A stretch of 64,000 nucleotides of DNA from JBBDQZ01 sp040905705 (GTDB taxonomy: Bacteria; Bacteroidota; Rhodothermia; Balneolales; Natronogracilivirgulaceae): NCBI GenBank assembly GCA_040905705.1, contig JBBDQZ010000052.1:1-64000 (forward strand), read 5' to 3'. The stretch's first letter is position 1. Each line of letters opens with the position of its first letter. Under the pieces are notes generated by a model, which saw nothing but the letters and a program-made list of their open reading frames with translations, was not told the DNA's origin and did no database searches. The translations under genes were made by a program, and so were the position numbers. This document shows, piece after piece, positions 28,927-38,667 of this stretch.

Positions 28927-29556
28927 TTAGATATGCCGAAAGACCCGGACGAGCTCTCTGCCGATCTTCAAAACTGTTTTCAGGTATTCTTTCTGTTCCT
29001 CTGCGGTACCGTCGAATCGCTTGGGATCTTCAAAGGTTAGCGGTATGCGTGATTTGGCACCGGGAACAAAGGGGCAGTTATGATCGGCATCGGAACAAGT
29101 CATCACAGCGATAAAGGGATTGTCCGGCGGAAAGCAGTCCTCAAACCGTTTGGAATAGCATGTTAGTGTGGGCAAGCCGGATCCGATGGAAACGGTATAA
29201 AGCGGATTCTCATTTTGAAGATCAGCGGTATCAGACTCAATATGAAAACCGAGGGTTCGAAGAGCCTGAATGGCATTAGGATGAAAGGTTGTCGCTTCGG
29301 TACCGCCGGAGGCGGTTTCAATTCGCGGAACTTGAAAGGCAGCTGCCGCTGTATGAGCCCATATCTGGGCTATCTGGCTACGGCGGGAGTTGTGGGTACA
29401 GATGAAGTTCAGGCGTATCGGGTTGCGCAATTTTTGCTCATTTCGGATTTGCGCAGCAAAGGTGTCGAGAATTTTCCGGCGAGATTCAGGAATCAAAGGG
29501 GCTTCTTCTGTTAATTGATCTATTAACTGGCCCAGCACGGGATTAAGCAAAGGCAT
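28927..29556 (-). CDS. low-molecular-weight phosphatase / arsenate reductase-like protein
   Basis: 209 residues. FICTHNSRRSQIAQ holds the CxxxxxR phosphate-binding loop of low-molecular-weight tyrosine phosphatases and thioredoxin-type ArsC, here as CTHNSRR. Further Cys residues (TCYSKRFEDC, TCSDADHNC) lie in the C-terminal half, where ArsC uses a redox pair. FEDPKRFDGT supplies the Asp-Pro general-acid segment. The N-terminal 45 residues are an extra helical region. No ars transporter is adjacent, so arsenate versus phosphotyrosine as substrate is open. Confidence 0.8.
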   Translation of the reverse strand: MPLLNPVLGQLIDQLTEEAPLIPESRRKILDTFAAQIRNEQKLRNPIRLNFICTHNSRRSQIAQIWAHTAAAAFQVPRIETASGGTEATTFHPNAIQALRTLGFHIESDTADLQNENPLYTVSIGSGLPTLTCYSKRFEDCFPPDNPFIAVMTCSDADHNCPFVPGAKSRIPLTFEDPKRFDGTAEEQKEYLKTVLKIGRELVRVFRHI

Positions 29557-29740
29557 GGCGAAGACGGTATAATGAGGGAAAAATGGATATGTGAAAGAAT
29601 CAAAAAAAATATGTTGAATTTATGGAAGTTAAAGAAATTACACATAAACATTACCTGACAATAAACGGTTACGGATGTGAGTTTTATACACCGTAGCAGC
29701 AACAGAAACGTTGTCTAATCTAAATTTTACAAGTTGAATT

Positions 29741-31279
29741 ATGGAGAGACATAGCATGAAAAATCATTATTCAAAATTTGCCACGGCATTTACTATTGTC
29801 CTGATTCTTTTGCTCATTCGTTTTCCTTTGGGGTTGGAATCAAGAAGTGACTCTTCATATGATTTTAACCGACAAGGCAACCAGCCTGTTTCGGAGCTGA
29901 CGGAGGAATCGATAGATATCCTCACTCGTTTCAACAGCGCGCTCGTCAACCTTGCGGATGTATCCAAACCAACGGTTGTTATGGTTTCTACAGCGCGGAC
30001 CGTTCGTCAACGTTCAGGATCCATATTGGACTTTTTTAGCCCTTTCCAGGACGATCCTTTTTTTCGCGATCACCCGTTTTTCAGAGACAGGGAAGGCCAG
30101 GAGCGTGAATATCAGCAAGAAGGCCTTGGCTCGGGTGTAATTGTTTCAGAGGACGGATATATACTTACGAATCATCATGTGATTGAGCGTGCCGATACCA
30201 TTACCGTAACACTGATTAATCAAGAAGTGATAGCGGCAACTGTGGTAGGGTCGGATCCCAGCACCGATGTAGCGGTATTGAAAGTGGATGCAGAAAATCT
30301 TCCCTATATAAGATTTGGTGACAGTGAGGAGCTTCAGGTGGGGGAAATGGTAATGGCGATCGGAAGCCCGCTTGGCGAGGCGCTGGCCCATACGGTAACA
30401 CAAGGGATTGTGAGCGCCAAAGGCAGGGAAAACCTCAATATTCTGGGAAGACAGGGTTTTGAAAATTTTATCCAGACGGATGCAGCGATCAATCGGGGTA
30501 ATTCCGGAGGGCCGCTCATAAATATGCGGGGAGAACTGGTCGGTATTAATACGGCTATTTTGTCACAATCGGGTGGATTTCAGGGAATCGGTTTTGCCAT
30601 TCCAAGTAATATGGCCCGGACCGTGATGGAATCGATTATTGAAACGGGCCGGGTGGTTCGAGGATTTATAGGTATTAACTTTCAGCCGGTGAATGAGAGC
30701 CTTGCCCGTGCCTTGGAACTTCCGGATAACCGTGGAGTTATTATCATCGATATCGTAGAAGACTCTCCGGCAGAACGGGCAGACTTGCGTACACAAGATG
30801 TAATTATTCGCCTGAACGGACGGTCGATTGAATCAAGTACGGAATTCCGGCGAAGTGTAGCAGAAAGTGCACCGGGAACCGAGATTACGCTTACTATTAT
30901 CCGGGATGGTGAGGAAATGGAAGTCAGCGTGATTCTCGATGAATTTCCAGGGGAAGAACTGGCAGAAGCTGATCAACAAAACATACGTGATATAATCGGG
31001 TTCGCAGTGACGGAGCTTACCCGTGAGTTGGCTGAACGACTTCGTATTCGGCCTGACACCGAAGGGGTAGTTGTGGAAGAAGTTGATCGCAACAGTGCTG
31101 CCGCCAGTAATGGGTTACGTCCGGGTGATGTCATCATCGCCATGAACCGTTCACAGGTGACTTCTGTATCGGATTTTAATGAACTTGTTGCCGGCTTGGA
31201 ACCAGGTGAAGATGTAGTGCTTCAGGTTCAACGAGGCAATAACCGGTTCTTTTTGGCATTTCGGCTTCAGGCTTCATAA
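29741..31279 (+). CDS. periplasmic serine protease, HtrA/DegP family
   Basis: Envelope protein quality-control protease of 512 residues. The N-terminal helix (about 13-28) is a signal peptide or anchor. The trypsin-like domain has the triad H146 (TNHHVIE), D176 (STDVAVL) and S255 (GNSGGPL), with two PDZ domains (about 305-400 and 415-510). ATG at 29741 or 29756 could start it. CCTGACAAT at 29654 upstream is identical to an arm of the inverted repeat before dnaK. Confidence 0.95.
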   Translation: MERHSMKNHYSKFATAFTIVLILLLIRFPLGLESRSDSSYDFNRQGNQPVSELTEESIDILTRFNSALVNLADVSKPTVVMVSTARTVRQRSGSILDFFSPFQDDPFFRDHPFFRDREGQEREYQQEGLGSGVIVSEDGYILTNHHVIERADTITVTLINQEVIAATVVGSDPSTDVAVLKVDAENLPYIRFGDSEELQVGEMVMAIGSPLGEALAHTVTQGIVSAKGRENLNILGRQGFENFIQTDAAINRGNSGGPLINMRGELVGINTAILSQSGGFQGIGFAIPSNMARTVMESIIETGRVVRGFIGINFQPVNESLARALELPDNRGVIIIDIVEDSPAERADLRTQDVIIRLNGRSIESSTEFRRSVAESAPGTEITLTIIRDGEEMEVSVILDEFPGEELAEADQQNIRDIIGFAVTELTRELAERLRIRPDTEGVVVEEVDRNSAAASNGLRPGDVIIAMNRSQVTSVSDFNELVAGLEPGEDVVLQVQRGNNRFFLAFRLQAS

Positions 31280-31462
31280 ATAATCCGGGAAATAGAAGTG
31301 AATGTCTGAGTTTGATTCGACCTGTAACGTGATGACACCACGTAAAGGGAATCATCGGGAAAGGGATCGCACCCTGGTAAAAAAACCGGTAATTAAAAGG
31401 TTGTAACGATCATAGAGTAATTAAATGTGGCACAATGTCGGTTAATATCACGATATTGACCT

Positions 31463-32473
31463 ATGAACTACAAAGATTATTATAGTATTCTTGGAGTCAA
31501 GAAAGGGGCTTCTAGGGATGAAATAAAAAAGGCTTATCGAAGCCTGGCACGGAAATATCATCCTGATGTCAATCCGGATGACAAGACAGCAGCAAAGAAA
31601 TTCAAGGAGATCAGCGAGGCGTATGAAGTTTTAGGTAACGAGGAAAATCGGAAGCTTTACGATCAACTCGGGGCAGACTGGAAAAAATATAAACAGGCCG
31701 GTGGTACCCAGCAAGATTATAATTGGCAGCAATGGGCCCAAAACCAGGGCACACGTGGCCGGAGACATGCAAACACTCGAACGGCAGAAGATTTTTTTTC
31801 TTCAAATGATTTTTCTGATTTTTTTGACCAGTTTTTTAGTGGAAGTGTCAATCGAGGATTTCACCGGCGACAGTATGAACCTGGAGGAGCCGATACTGGA
31901 TTCCGGGAAAGATCTTATCAAAGCGGTGCAAATTCGATATCCAGACGTGGCAATGATTTTAATGCAGAGCTCGACATAACTTTGGAAGAAGCCTATCATG
32001 GAACAGAGAAATCGATCCGGGTGAATAAAGATCAAATAAAGATCAAGATTCCGAAAGGAATTCGGAATGGCCGCCGGTTAAAATTGAAAGGTCGGGGAGA
32101 ACCCGGTCAAAACGGAGGTGAAGCCGGTGATCTTTTTATCAGGATTAACATCAAGCCTCATGATGTTTTTACACGTGAAGAGGACGATCTGCATACTACA
32201 GTGAAAGTCGGATTGTATCAGGCACTGTTGGGAGGAGTTGTAAATGTGCCCACGATGACTGGCAGCGTCAAAATCAAAGTTCCTCCAGAGACACAGCCCG
32301 GAAAAGTAATGCGGGTGAGTCAACACGGTATGCCGGTATTTCAATCCGGGAAGGAACGTGGAGATCTTTATGTGACATTGCAGGTTCAATTTCCGAAACG
32401 ACTTTCGGATTCAGAAAAAAAACTTTTCAGGGAGTTGGCGGAAAAACGTGGGGAAAAGCTAGCATCCTCCTGA
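31463..32473 (+). CDS. DnaJ-family co-chaperone without zinc finger (CbpA-like)
   Basis: 336 residues: J domain (1-70, with the KYHPDV His-Pro-Asp motif), a Gly/Phe-rich and basic linker (about 75-165), then the two beta domains of the DnaJ C-terminus (FNAELDITLEEAYHG, IKIPKGIRNGRRLKL, VKVGLYQALLGG). The four CxxCxGxG zinc repeats of true DnaJ are absent, so this is a type II J-protein that would stimulate DnaK. ClpB, which works with DnaK/DnaJ in disaggregation, is next. Confidence 0.93.
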   Translation: MNYKDYYSILGVKKGASRDEIKKAYRSLARKYHPDVNPDDKTAAKKFKEISEAYEVLGNEENRKLYDQLGADWKKYKQAGGTQQDYNWQQWAQNQGTRGRRHANTRTAEDFFSSNDFSDFFDQFFSGSVNRGFHRRQYEPGGADTGFRERSYQSGANSISRRGNDFNAELDITLEEAYHGTEKSIRVNKDQIKIKIPKGIRNGRRLKLKGRGEPGQNGGEAGDLFIRINIKPHDVFTREEDDLHTTVKVGLYQALLGGVVNVPTMTGSVKIKVPPETQPGKVMRVSQHGMPVFQSGKERGDLYVTLQVQFPKRLSDSEKKLFRELAEKRGEKLASS

Positions 32474-32687
32474 AGCTTTTCTTATTGCGCCATATTGGAT
32501 GTCCGGTACTACTGTAAAAGTGGCATGTTTCAAAAAAAATGTTCGCATTTGCCAGATTAAGCTGACATAACGTCAGTGTACTGTCTTGTTTATGCAAAGT
32601 GGTATGAATTTCGCAGCTCAGAAGCTGGAAATGAAGCGGAAAAAATTGCTGAAACAGTAAAATAAAATTTGGAATAACAATCCGGTT

Positions 32688-35321
32688 ATGAATCTTGGTA
32701 AATTTACTTTAAAGGCACAGGAAGCGATACAGAAGGCGCTGGAGGTGGCATCGGAGAGGGGGCATCAGGCACTCGAGCCTGTCCATATATTGAAAGCTTT
32801 ATTAATGGATTCATCGAATGTTGTCGTCACTATTTTGAAAAAAATCGGAATATCGATGAATCAACTGGATGCGGGTATTGAAGACATCCTTAAAAAAGCA
32901 CCGGTTGTAAAAGGGGCATCGGTGTCTGGTCAGTACATGTCGAATGATACCAAAACTCTATTTGATCAATCGTCCAGGACTGCATCTGAATTTGGAGATG
33001 AATATATCAGCTCGGAGCATCTGCTGATCGCTTTGGTGGAACAGGACGGAGAAACAGGCCAACTGTTCAGACAACTCGGAGTGAAGCGCAATGCCGTGAT
33101 GAAAGTGCTTCAGGATATCCGGGGAAATCAGCAAGTGGACGATCCTAACGCCGAAGGTAGATATCAGGCTTTAAAAAAATATGCACGTGATCTCAATGAA
33201 TTGGCTGAAAAGAATAAGCTGGATCCGGTAATAGGGCGGGATCAGGAAATTCGCCGTGTGATGCAGATTCTTACTCGCCGGACCAAAAATAATCCGGTGC
33301 TTGTGGGTGAACCCGGCGTGGGAAAAACGGCCATTGCCGAAGGGTTGGCGCTTCGTATTGTTCAGGGGGACGTACCCGAGGGTTTGCAATCAAAGCGTGT
33401 GATTGCTCTTGACATGGGTGCACTTGTTGCCGGCGCGAAATTCCGAGGTGAGTTTGAGGATCGGCTGAAAGCGGTTGTCAAAGAAGTTATCGATGCCGGA
33501 GGCGAGGTAATTTTGTTTATCGATGAAATCCATACGCTTGTAGGTGCAGGTGCTTCCGAAGGGGCTATGGACGCCGCCAACATCCTGAAACCGAGCCTTG
33601 CCCGTGGAGAACTGCGCGCGATTGGCGCTACAACGCTTACCGAATACCGAAAATTCATAGAAAAAGACAAAGCTTTGGAGCGGCGATTACAGACGGTATT
33701 TGTCGGTGAACCGTCTGTGGAGGATACCATTTCCATTATGCGCGGACTCAAGGAGAAATACGAGTTGCATCACGGCGTGCGTATTACCGATGGAGCGATC
33801 ATTGCCGCCTCTGAATTGTCCCACCGCTATATATCCGGACGATTTCTTCCGGATAAAGCGATTGATCTGATGGATGAAGCGGCATCGCGATTACGCATAG
33901 AGATAGATTCCATGCCGGAGGAAATGGATAATATTGACCGGCAGATACGACAACTCGAGATTGAACGCGAGGCAATTAAACGTGAAAAGGATAAAACCAA
34001 ACTCAAAGAGATTGGACGGGAACTGGCGAATCTCAATGAAAAGTATAAGGAACTCAAATCCCAATGGACCAATGAACGGGAATTGATTCAGGGAATCCGA
34101 AGAATGAAGCAGGAGATAGAAACCGCCCGGAACGAAGCGGACAAGGCAGAAAGGAGCGGCCAGTATGAAAAAGTGGCCGAACTTCGATACGGTACGATCA
34201 ACCAGCTGGAGAAAGAGCTGGAGGAAACCAGGGGGAAACTGGCAACGATGCAGGCGGAATCTCCCATGCTCAAAGAAGAGGTTGAGGCGGAGCATATTGC
34301 TGAGATCGTATCGCGCTGGACCGGTATACCGGTGCGGAAGATGCTTCAAAGCGAGCGTCTGAAATTACTCTCCATGGAAGATGAATTGCACAAACGGGTG
34401 ATTGGCCAGGACCAGGCTATAGATGCTGTTTCGCATGCGGTACGGCGTTCACGTGCCGGATTGCAGGATGTTTCCAGACCGATCGGTTCGTTTATTTTCC
34501 TTGGTTCTACCGGTGTCGGAAAAACAGAGTTGGCCCGATCTTTAGCCGATTACCTGTTTGACGACGAAAATGCGATGATTCGCATCGACATGAGCGAATA
34601 TATGGAGCGTCACAGCGTTAGCCGGCTGGTGGGAGCACCTCCCGGATATGTTGGGTATGATGAAGGCGGACAGCTCACAGAGGCTGTGCGTCGCAGGCCA
34701 TATTCGGTTGTACTGCTGGACGAGATCGAAAAAGCTCATCCTGATGTATTTAATATTCTGCTTCAGGTGCTTGACGACGGCCGGCTGACCGACAACAAGG
34801 GAGTTACGGTCAATTTTTCCAATACTATTGTGATTATGACCAGCAATATCGGTTCGCAAGAGATTCGTCGAAAAATAGAGGAGTCAAATGGAAGTCTTTC
34901 CGAAGAAGAGTATGGCCAACTTCAATCGAAGCTGCTGGATACACTGAAGCAGGCAATCCGGCCTGAGTTTCTGAACCGAATTGACGACATCATCGTCTTT
35001 CATCCGCTCGGTAAAGAGCAGATACGTGCAATTGTTGATATTCAGCTTCAGCGGGTTGACAAGATGTTGAAGAAAAAGCAGATTACCCTGAAGATCGACG
35101 AGCAGGTGAGAAATTGGCTTGGTGAACGGGGCTATGATCCTCAATTTGGGGCCCGTCCATTGAAACGGTTGATCCAGCGTGAGGTGGTCAACAATCTGGC
35201 TTCTCTACTGATTTCAAAAGAGGATGACAATCCGGTAGTATATGAGATCCAGGTCAATAAAGATGGAAACAGCCTGAATTTTGCCGAGATCTTTGACAAT
35301 GTAGCATCCTGGTCGGAGTGA
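32688..35321 (+). CDS. clpB: protein disaggregase ClpB
   Basis: Hexameric AAA+ unfoldase that recovers aggregated proteins with DnaK. 877 residues: Clp N-domain (1-150), AAA1 with GEPGVGKT Walker A, a coiled-coil middle domain (about 405-530, charge-rich), and AAA2 with GSTGVGKT and RIDMSEYMERHSVSRLVGAPPGYVG. The long middle domain distinguishes ClpB from ClpA/ClpC. Upstream CTGAC (32562) and GTCAG (32572) form a short palindrome similar to elements before dnaK and hsp20. Confidence 0.98.
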   Translation: MNLGKFTLKAQEAIQKALEVASERGHQALEPVHILKALLMDSSNVVVTILKKIGISMNQLDAGIEDILKKAPVVKGASVSGQYMSNDTKTLFDQSSRTASEFGDEYISSEHLLIALVEQDGETGQLFRQLGVKRNAVMKVLQDIRGNQQVDDPNAEGRYQALKKYARDLNELAEKNKLDPVIGRDQEIRRVMQILTRRTKNNPVLVGEPGVGKTAIAEGLALRIVQGDVPEGLQSKRVIALDMGALVAGAKFRGEFEDRLKAVVKEVIDAGGEVILFIDEIHTLVGAGASEGAMDAANILKPSLARGELRAIGATTLTEYRKFIEKDKALERRLQTVFVGEPSVEDTISIMRGLKEKYELHHGVRITDGAIIAASELSHRYISGRFLPDKAIDLMDEAASRLRIEIDSMPEEMDNIDRQIRQLEIEREAIKREKDKTKLKEIGRELANLNEKYKELKSQWTNERELIQGIRRMKQEIETARNEADKAERSGQYEKVAELRYGTINQLEKELEETRGKLATMQAESPMLKEEVEAEHIAEIVSRWTGIPVRKMLQSERLKLLSMEDELHKRVIGQDQAIDAVSHAVRRSRAGLQDVSRPIGSFIFLGSTGVGKTELARSLADYLFDDENAMIRIDMSEYMERHSVSRLVGAPPGYVGYDEGGQLTEAVRRRPYSVVLLDEIEKAHPDVFNILLQVLDDGRLTDNKGVTVNFSNTIVIMTSNIGSQEIRRKIEESNGSLSEEEYGQLQSKLLDTLKQAIRPEFLNRIDDIIVFHPLGKEQIRAIVDIQLQRVDKMLKKKQITLKIDEQVRNWLGERGYDPQFGARPLKRLIQREVVNNLASLLISKEDDNPVVYEIQVNKDGNSLNFAEIFDNVASWSE

Positions 35322-35490
35322 TGTTTTAGTGGTGGTGCAGAATGTCTGATTTCATATAGAATGTTACCTGATTTGTGGTCACCTTTTATTATTTTCCATC
35401 ATTCAAAAAAAATAAGACACACTGTTCTATGCACTGTTTTATTAAAAATTTGCGTGTCGTTGATGCATCATGTAGCAGAGGAATATATAA

Positions 35491-36366
35491 ATGACATCTT
35501 TGCAGAATAAGAGGAATTCGGCTATTATTCTGATCCACTGTCCCGATAAAAAAGGCCTGGTTTCCGCCGTCACTCGCTTTCTGGCAAAAAATAATGGGAA
35601 TATACTGGAAATTGATCAGCACGTCGATCGGTTTAAAAAGGTGTTTTTCATGAGGGTGGAATGGGAGCTGGATGAGTTTCTGATTCCGGAAACAGAGATC
35701 GAAAAGGAATTTTCGGAGCAGATTGCGATACCTTTTGAGATGCACTGGCAACTTTATTTTGCGCGTGACACGCCACGTATGGCAATTTTTGTCTCGAAAT
35801 ACGGGCATTGTCTGCAAGATATTCTGGCACGTTACGATAATGAGGAGTGGCATGTGGATATTCCGTTGATTATCAGTAATCATCCGGATATGAAAGTAGT
35901 GGCGGACCGTTTTGGTATCGACTATTATGAGTTTCAAATCTCAAAAGAGAACAAACGAGAGGTGGAGGCGGAGCAGAGAAAACTGCTGAAGTCGTACGAT
36001 ATTGACATGATGGTGCTTGCCAGATATATGCAGATTCTGTCAGACGAATTTGTGTCGGCCTATCCAGCACAAATTATCAATATTCACCACTCCTTTTTGC
36101 CGGCGTTTCCAGGTGCGCGACCTTATCATTCCGCTTTTAGCCGGGGGGTGAAGGTGATCGGTGCAACCAGCCATTATGTGACGACTGATCTGGATGAGGG
36201 ACCTATTATTGAACAGGATGTGATTCATGTCAATCACCGGCATTCCGTGGAGGATCTGGAACGAAAAGGCAGGGATCTGGAAAAAATGGTGTTGGCGCGG
36301 GCAATCTGGTATCATTTGCAATATCGGACTCTAGTGTTTGAAAACCGCACAATTGTGTTTCAGTAG
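35491..36366 (+). CDS. purU: formyltetrahydrofolate deformylase
   Basis: Hydrolyses 10-formyl-THF to THF and formate, balancing one-carbon pools and supplying formate to PurT. 291 residues: an N-terminal ACT domain (1-85, ILIHCPDKKGLVSAVTRFL) and a formyltransferase-type hydrolase domain with ISNHPD, ARYMQIL, INIHHSFLPAFPGA and the GATSHYVT..LDEGPII segment carrying the catalytic His/Asp. agaggaa lies upstream of the ATG. It starts 169 bp after clpB and is probably transcribed separately. Confidence 0.96.
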   Translation: MTSLQNKRNSAIILIHCPDKKGLVSAVTRFLAKNNGNILEIDQHVDRFKKVFFMRVEWELDEFLIPETEIEKEFSEQIAIPFEMHWQLYFARDTPRMAIFVSKYGHCLQDILARYDNEEWHVDIPLIISNHPDMKVVADRFGIDYYEFQISKENKREVEAEQRKLLKSYDIDMMVLARYMQILSDEFVSAYPAQIINIHHSFLPAFPGARPYHSAFSRGVKVIGATSHYVTTDLDEGPIIEQDVIHVNHRHSVEDLERKGRDLEKMVLARAIWYHLQYRTLVFENRTIVFQ

Positions 36367-36612
36367 GGTTGCTTTGATCATTGCACAACCTGGCCCGAAT
36401 ACACCGGAGGTCAATATTTATTTCATTCCGGTATGGATTCTTTCTTTTCTTCCGGTATTGTTGTCATTTCATTAGAATCAGTATAGTTTTAAAGGTGCTG
36501 CTTTATAAAAAATTGTAGCATATTATGCTGTAGAAGCGCCATACCATTGTTGAATGGTTTAACATCTGAGGTGACTGGCTTCCCTTTAGTGATCAACTTG
36601 GAGGAAGGAAAA

Positions 36613-38433
36613 ATGCCGTTTAAACATCATGTATTTCTGACAAAATCCGTGTATACCTGCTTTTGGGCGATTGCGGTCATAGCCGTCATAAGTATGGCAT
36701 CCTGTTCACAGGAATCAAATGATAATATAGCAGACCTGATTGTGGTTAACGGGAGGATTTTAACTGTCGACCAAACATTTTCGGATGCAGAAGCTGTTGC
36801 GATCCGTGATGGAATATTCATTGCCGTTGGGAGTAATGACGAGGTAGAACCGTATATAGGCACTGGTACAACGGTAATTGACGCTGCCGGGAAAACAGTT
36901 ATTCCGGGTCTGATTGAAACCCATACTCATGCTACCCGTGTTGTGAGTCGTGAACTGGCTTCGGGAGTTCCGTTTGAGCAACTCAATTCAATAGAGGAAA
37001 TACAAAACTGGTTGAGAGAACAGGCGAACCAGACCCCGGCAGGGCAATGGATTCGTATTCCGCGTGCCGAGGTGACCCGGATTCGTGAAGGACGTATTCC
37101 GACATCCGCCGAACTTGAAGAAGCAGCTCCTGATCATCCGGCTGTATTCATCTGGCAGTATGCCGATCGCCAGATCCAGGTTCTGAATCCGGCAGCTATG
37201 GCCGCGGCGGATATCACCGCGGATACACAGGCTCCGCCCGGAGGAAGAATTGTTGTGGATGAATACGGTGAACCCATAGGCCGGCTGGAAGACAGCGGGA
37301 TATTGACCGAACGGTTCCTGCGTCAACATGAATATTCAGAAGAAGAGTATATGAATGGTTTGGAGAGGTTGTTCGGGCACTACAATAGGATGGGTATCAC
37401 CAGTATCCATGATAATAGCACCGATGAAGAAGCTTTCCGGATTTTTAATATCATGCAGGATGAGGGCCGGCTAAATGTTCGTGTGACGCTGACCATGCGA
37501 ATGGAAGGTCTGGACGGGACTGTGGAGGGAACGGAAAGCGTCATCCGGAACTTTAATTTGCAGTACAGGGAGGGTAACGACTGGGTACGTGTTGGGTCCC
37601 TTAAATTTCGAATGGATGGGGGAATTCTCTATGGAACCGCCTATATGCGTGACCCATTTGGAGAAACTGCCTTTGATCTCTATGGTATTGATGATCCCGA
37701 TTATCGCGGAACGCCCTTTTTTGATCCGCAGGAAGTGGAAAATATCATCTATGCCGGACATAAATCGGGCTGGCAGATATCGACTCACGTTACCGGTGAT
37801 GCCGGCGTGGACGTGATACTGGATGCCATTGAGTCAATAAATCACCGGCTTGATGAGGATCAACGTATTTATCGATTCAGACTTATACACGCTTATTTTG
37901 CCCATCAGGATGCGGCGGATCGAATCCGGAAACTGGGTGCGGGTGTGGATACACAGCCCGCTTGGTACAGGATGGATGCGGATGCCCTGGTGAATGCCCT
38001 CGGTGATGATCGTATGCAGCGATTTATTGGACTGGATACTTGGAATCGTGCCGGTGTAAAAATTACTATCAATTCGGACCACATGATGGGCTACGACGCA
38101 AATACTTCTCTCAATCCATGGAATCCCTTTCTTACCTTGTATACGGCTATTTCACGCCGTACCACAGGAGGAGAGGTCATCGGTCCGGATCAACGCATTT
38201 CACGGGAAGACGCGTTGCGAATGATGACTATTGATGCTGCCTGGTTTGATTTCAGTGAGGACCGGAGAGGATCGATTGAAGCAGGAAAACTCGGTGATCT
38301 GGCTATAATTTCGAATGATCTGATGAATTGTGATGAAGAAGAGATTGCTGATATTCGATCCTTGCTTACGGTTGTTGGGGGTAAAATTGTTTATGTGGCT
38401 GAACAAAGTGGACTATTCGTTCAAAGACGGTAA
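36613..38433 (+). CDS. YtcJ-like amidohydrolase lipoprotein
   Basis: Exported metal-dependent hydrolase of the amidohydrolase 3 family, 606 residues. ATG at 36613 is preferred over the upstream TTG because it has GGAGGAAGG just before it and yields a lipoprotein signal with lipobox SMASC (Cys near residue 31). VIPGLIETHTHAT holds the first metal motif (HxH), THVTGDAG and FRLIHA follow, and NSDHMMG supplies the late Asp. Members hydrolyse N-acyl or cyclic amide bonds; the substrate is unknown. Confidence 0.88.
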   Translation: MPFKHHVFLTKSVYTCFWAIAVIAVISMASCSQESNDNIADLIVVNGRILTVDQTFSDAEAVAIRDGIFIAVGSNDEVEPYIGTGTTVIDAAGKTVIPGLIETHTHATRVVSRELASGVPFEQLNSIEEIQNWLREQANQTPAGQWIRIPRAEVTRIREGRIPTSAELEEAAPDHPAVFIWQYADRQIQVLNPAAMAAADITADTQAPPGGRIVVDEYGEPIGRLEDSGILTERFLRQHEYSEEEYMNGLERLFGHYNRMGITSIHDNSTDEEAFRIFNIMQDEGRLNVRVTLTMRMEGLDGTVEGTESVIRNFNLQYREGNDWVRVGSLKFRMDGGILYGTAYMRDPFGETAFDLYGIDDPDYRGTPFFDPQEVENIIYAGHKSGWQISTHVTGDAGVDVILDAIESINHRLDEDQRIYRFRLIHAYFAHQDAADRIRKLGAGVDTQPAWYRMDADALVNALGDDRMQRFIGLDTWNRAGVKITINSDHMMGYDANTSLNPWNPFLTLYTAISRRTTGGEVIGPDQRISREDALRMMTIDAAWFDFSEDRRGSIEAGKLGDLAIISNDLMNCDEEEIADIRSLLTVVGGKIVYVAEQSGLFVQRR

Positions 38434-38667
38434 TCGTGAAGCTTTTTTTGAATTCATCAATGGTTTCAAATCGCTTGAGCCTTTTTATTATAATCGGTTT
38501 GTGGATCGGGGTGGACGATCAGCCGACCGGTTCCTGGTAATGCCGTAATGAAAATACGGTTAAACATTGTATCTTACTTCTTATCTATTAAACAAATGGA
38601 TGATAACCGGCTTTATTATTCCAGTATGTCACTATTATCAAATAAAATCCATCAATTCATATTGAAA

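Noticed and set aside
28927..29556. An arsenic resistance island formed by the ArsC-like gene and the ArsR regulator
   Set aside because: The two genes lie 30 kb apart, neither sits beside an arsenite pump, and the ArsR gene is next to a betaine-type carrier.
36407..36456. Repeated tccggtat/accgga elements after purU as a terminator or operator
   Set aside because: Arms are only 6 bp and no T run follows; too weak to call.
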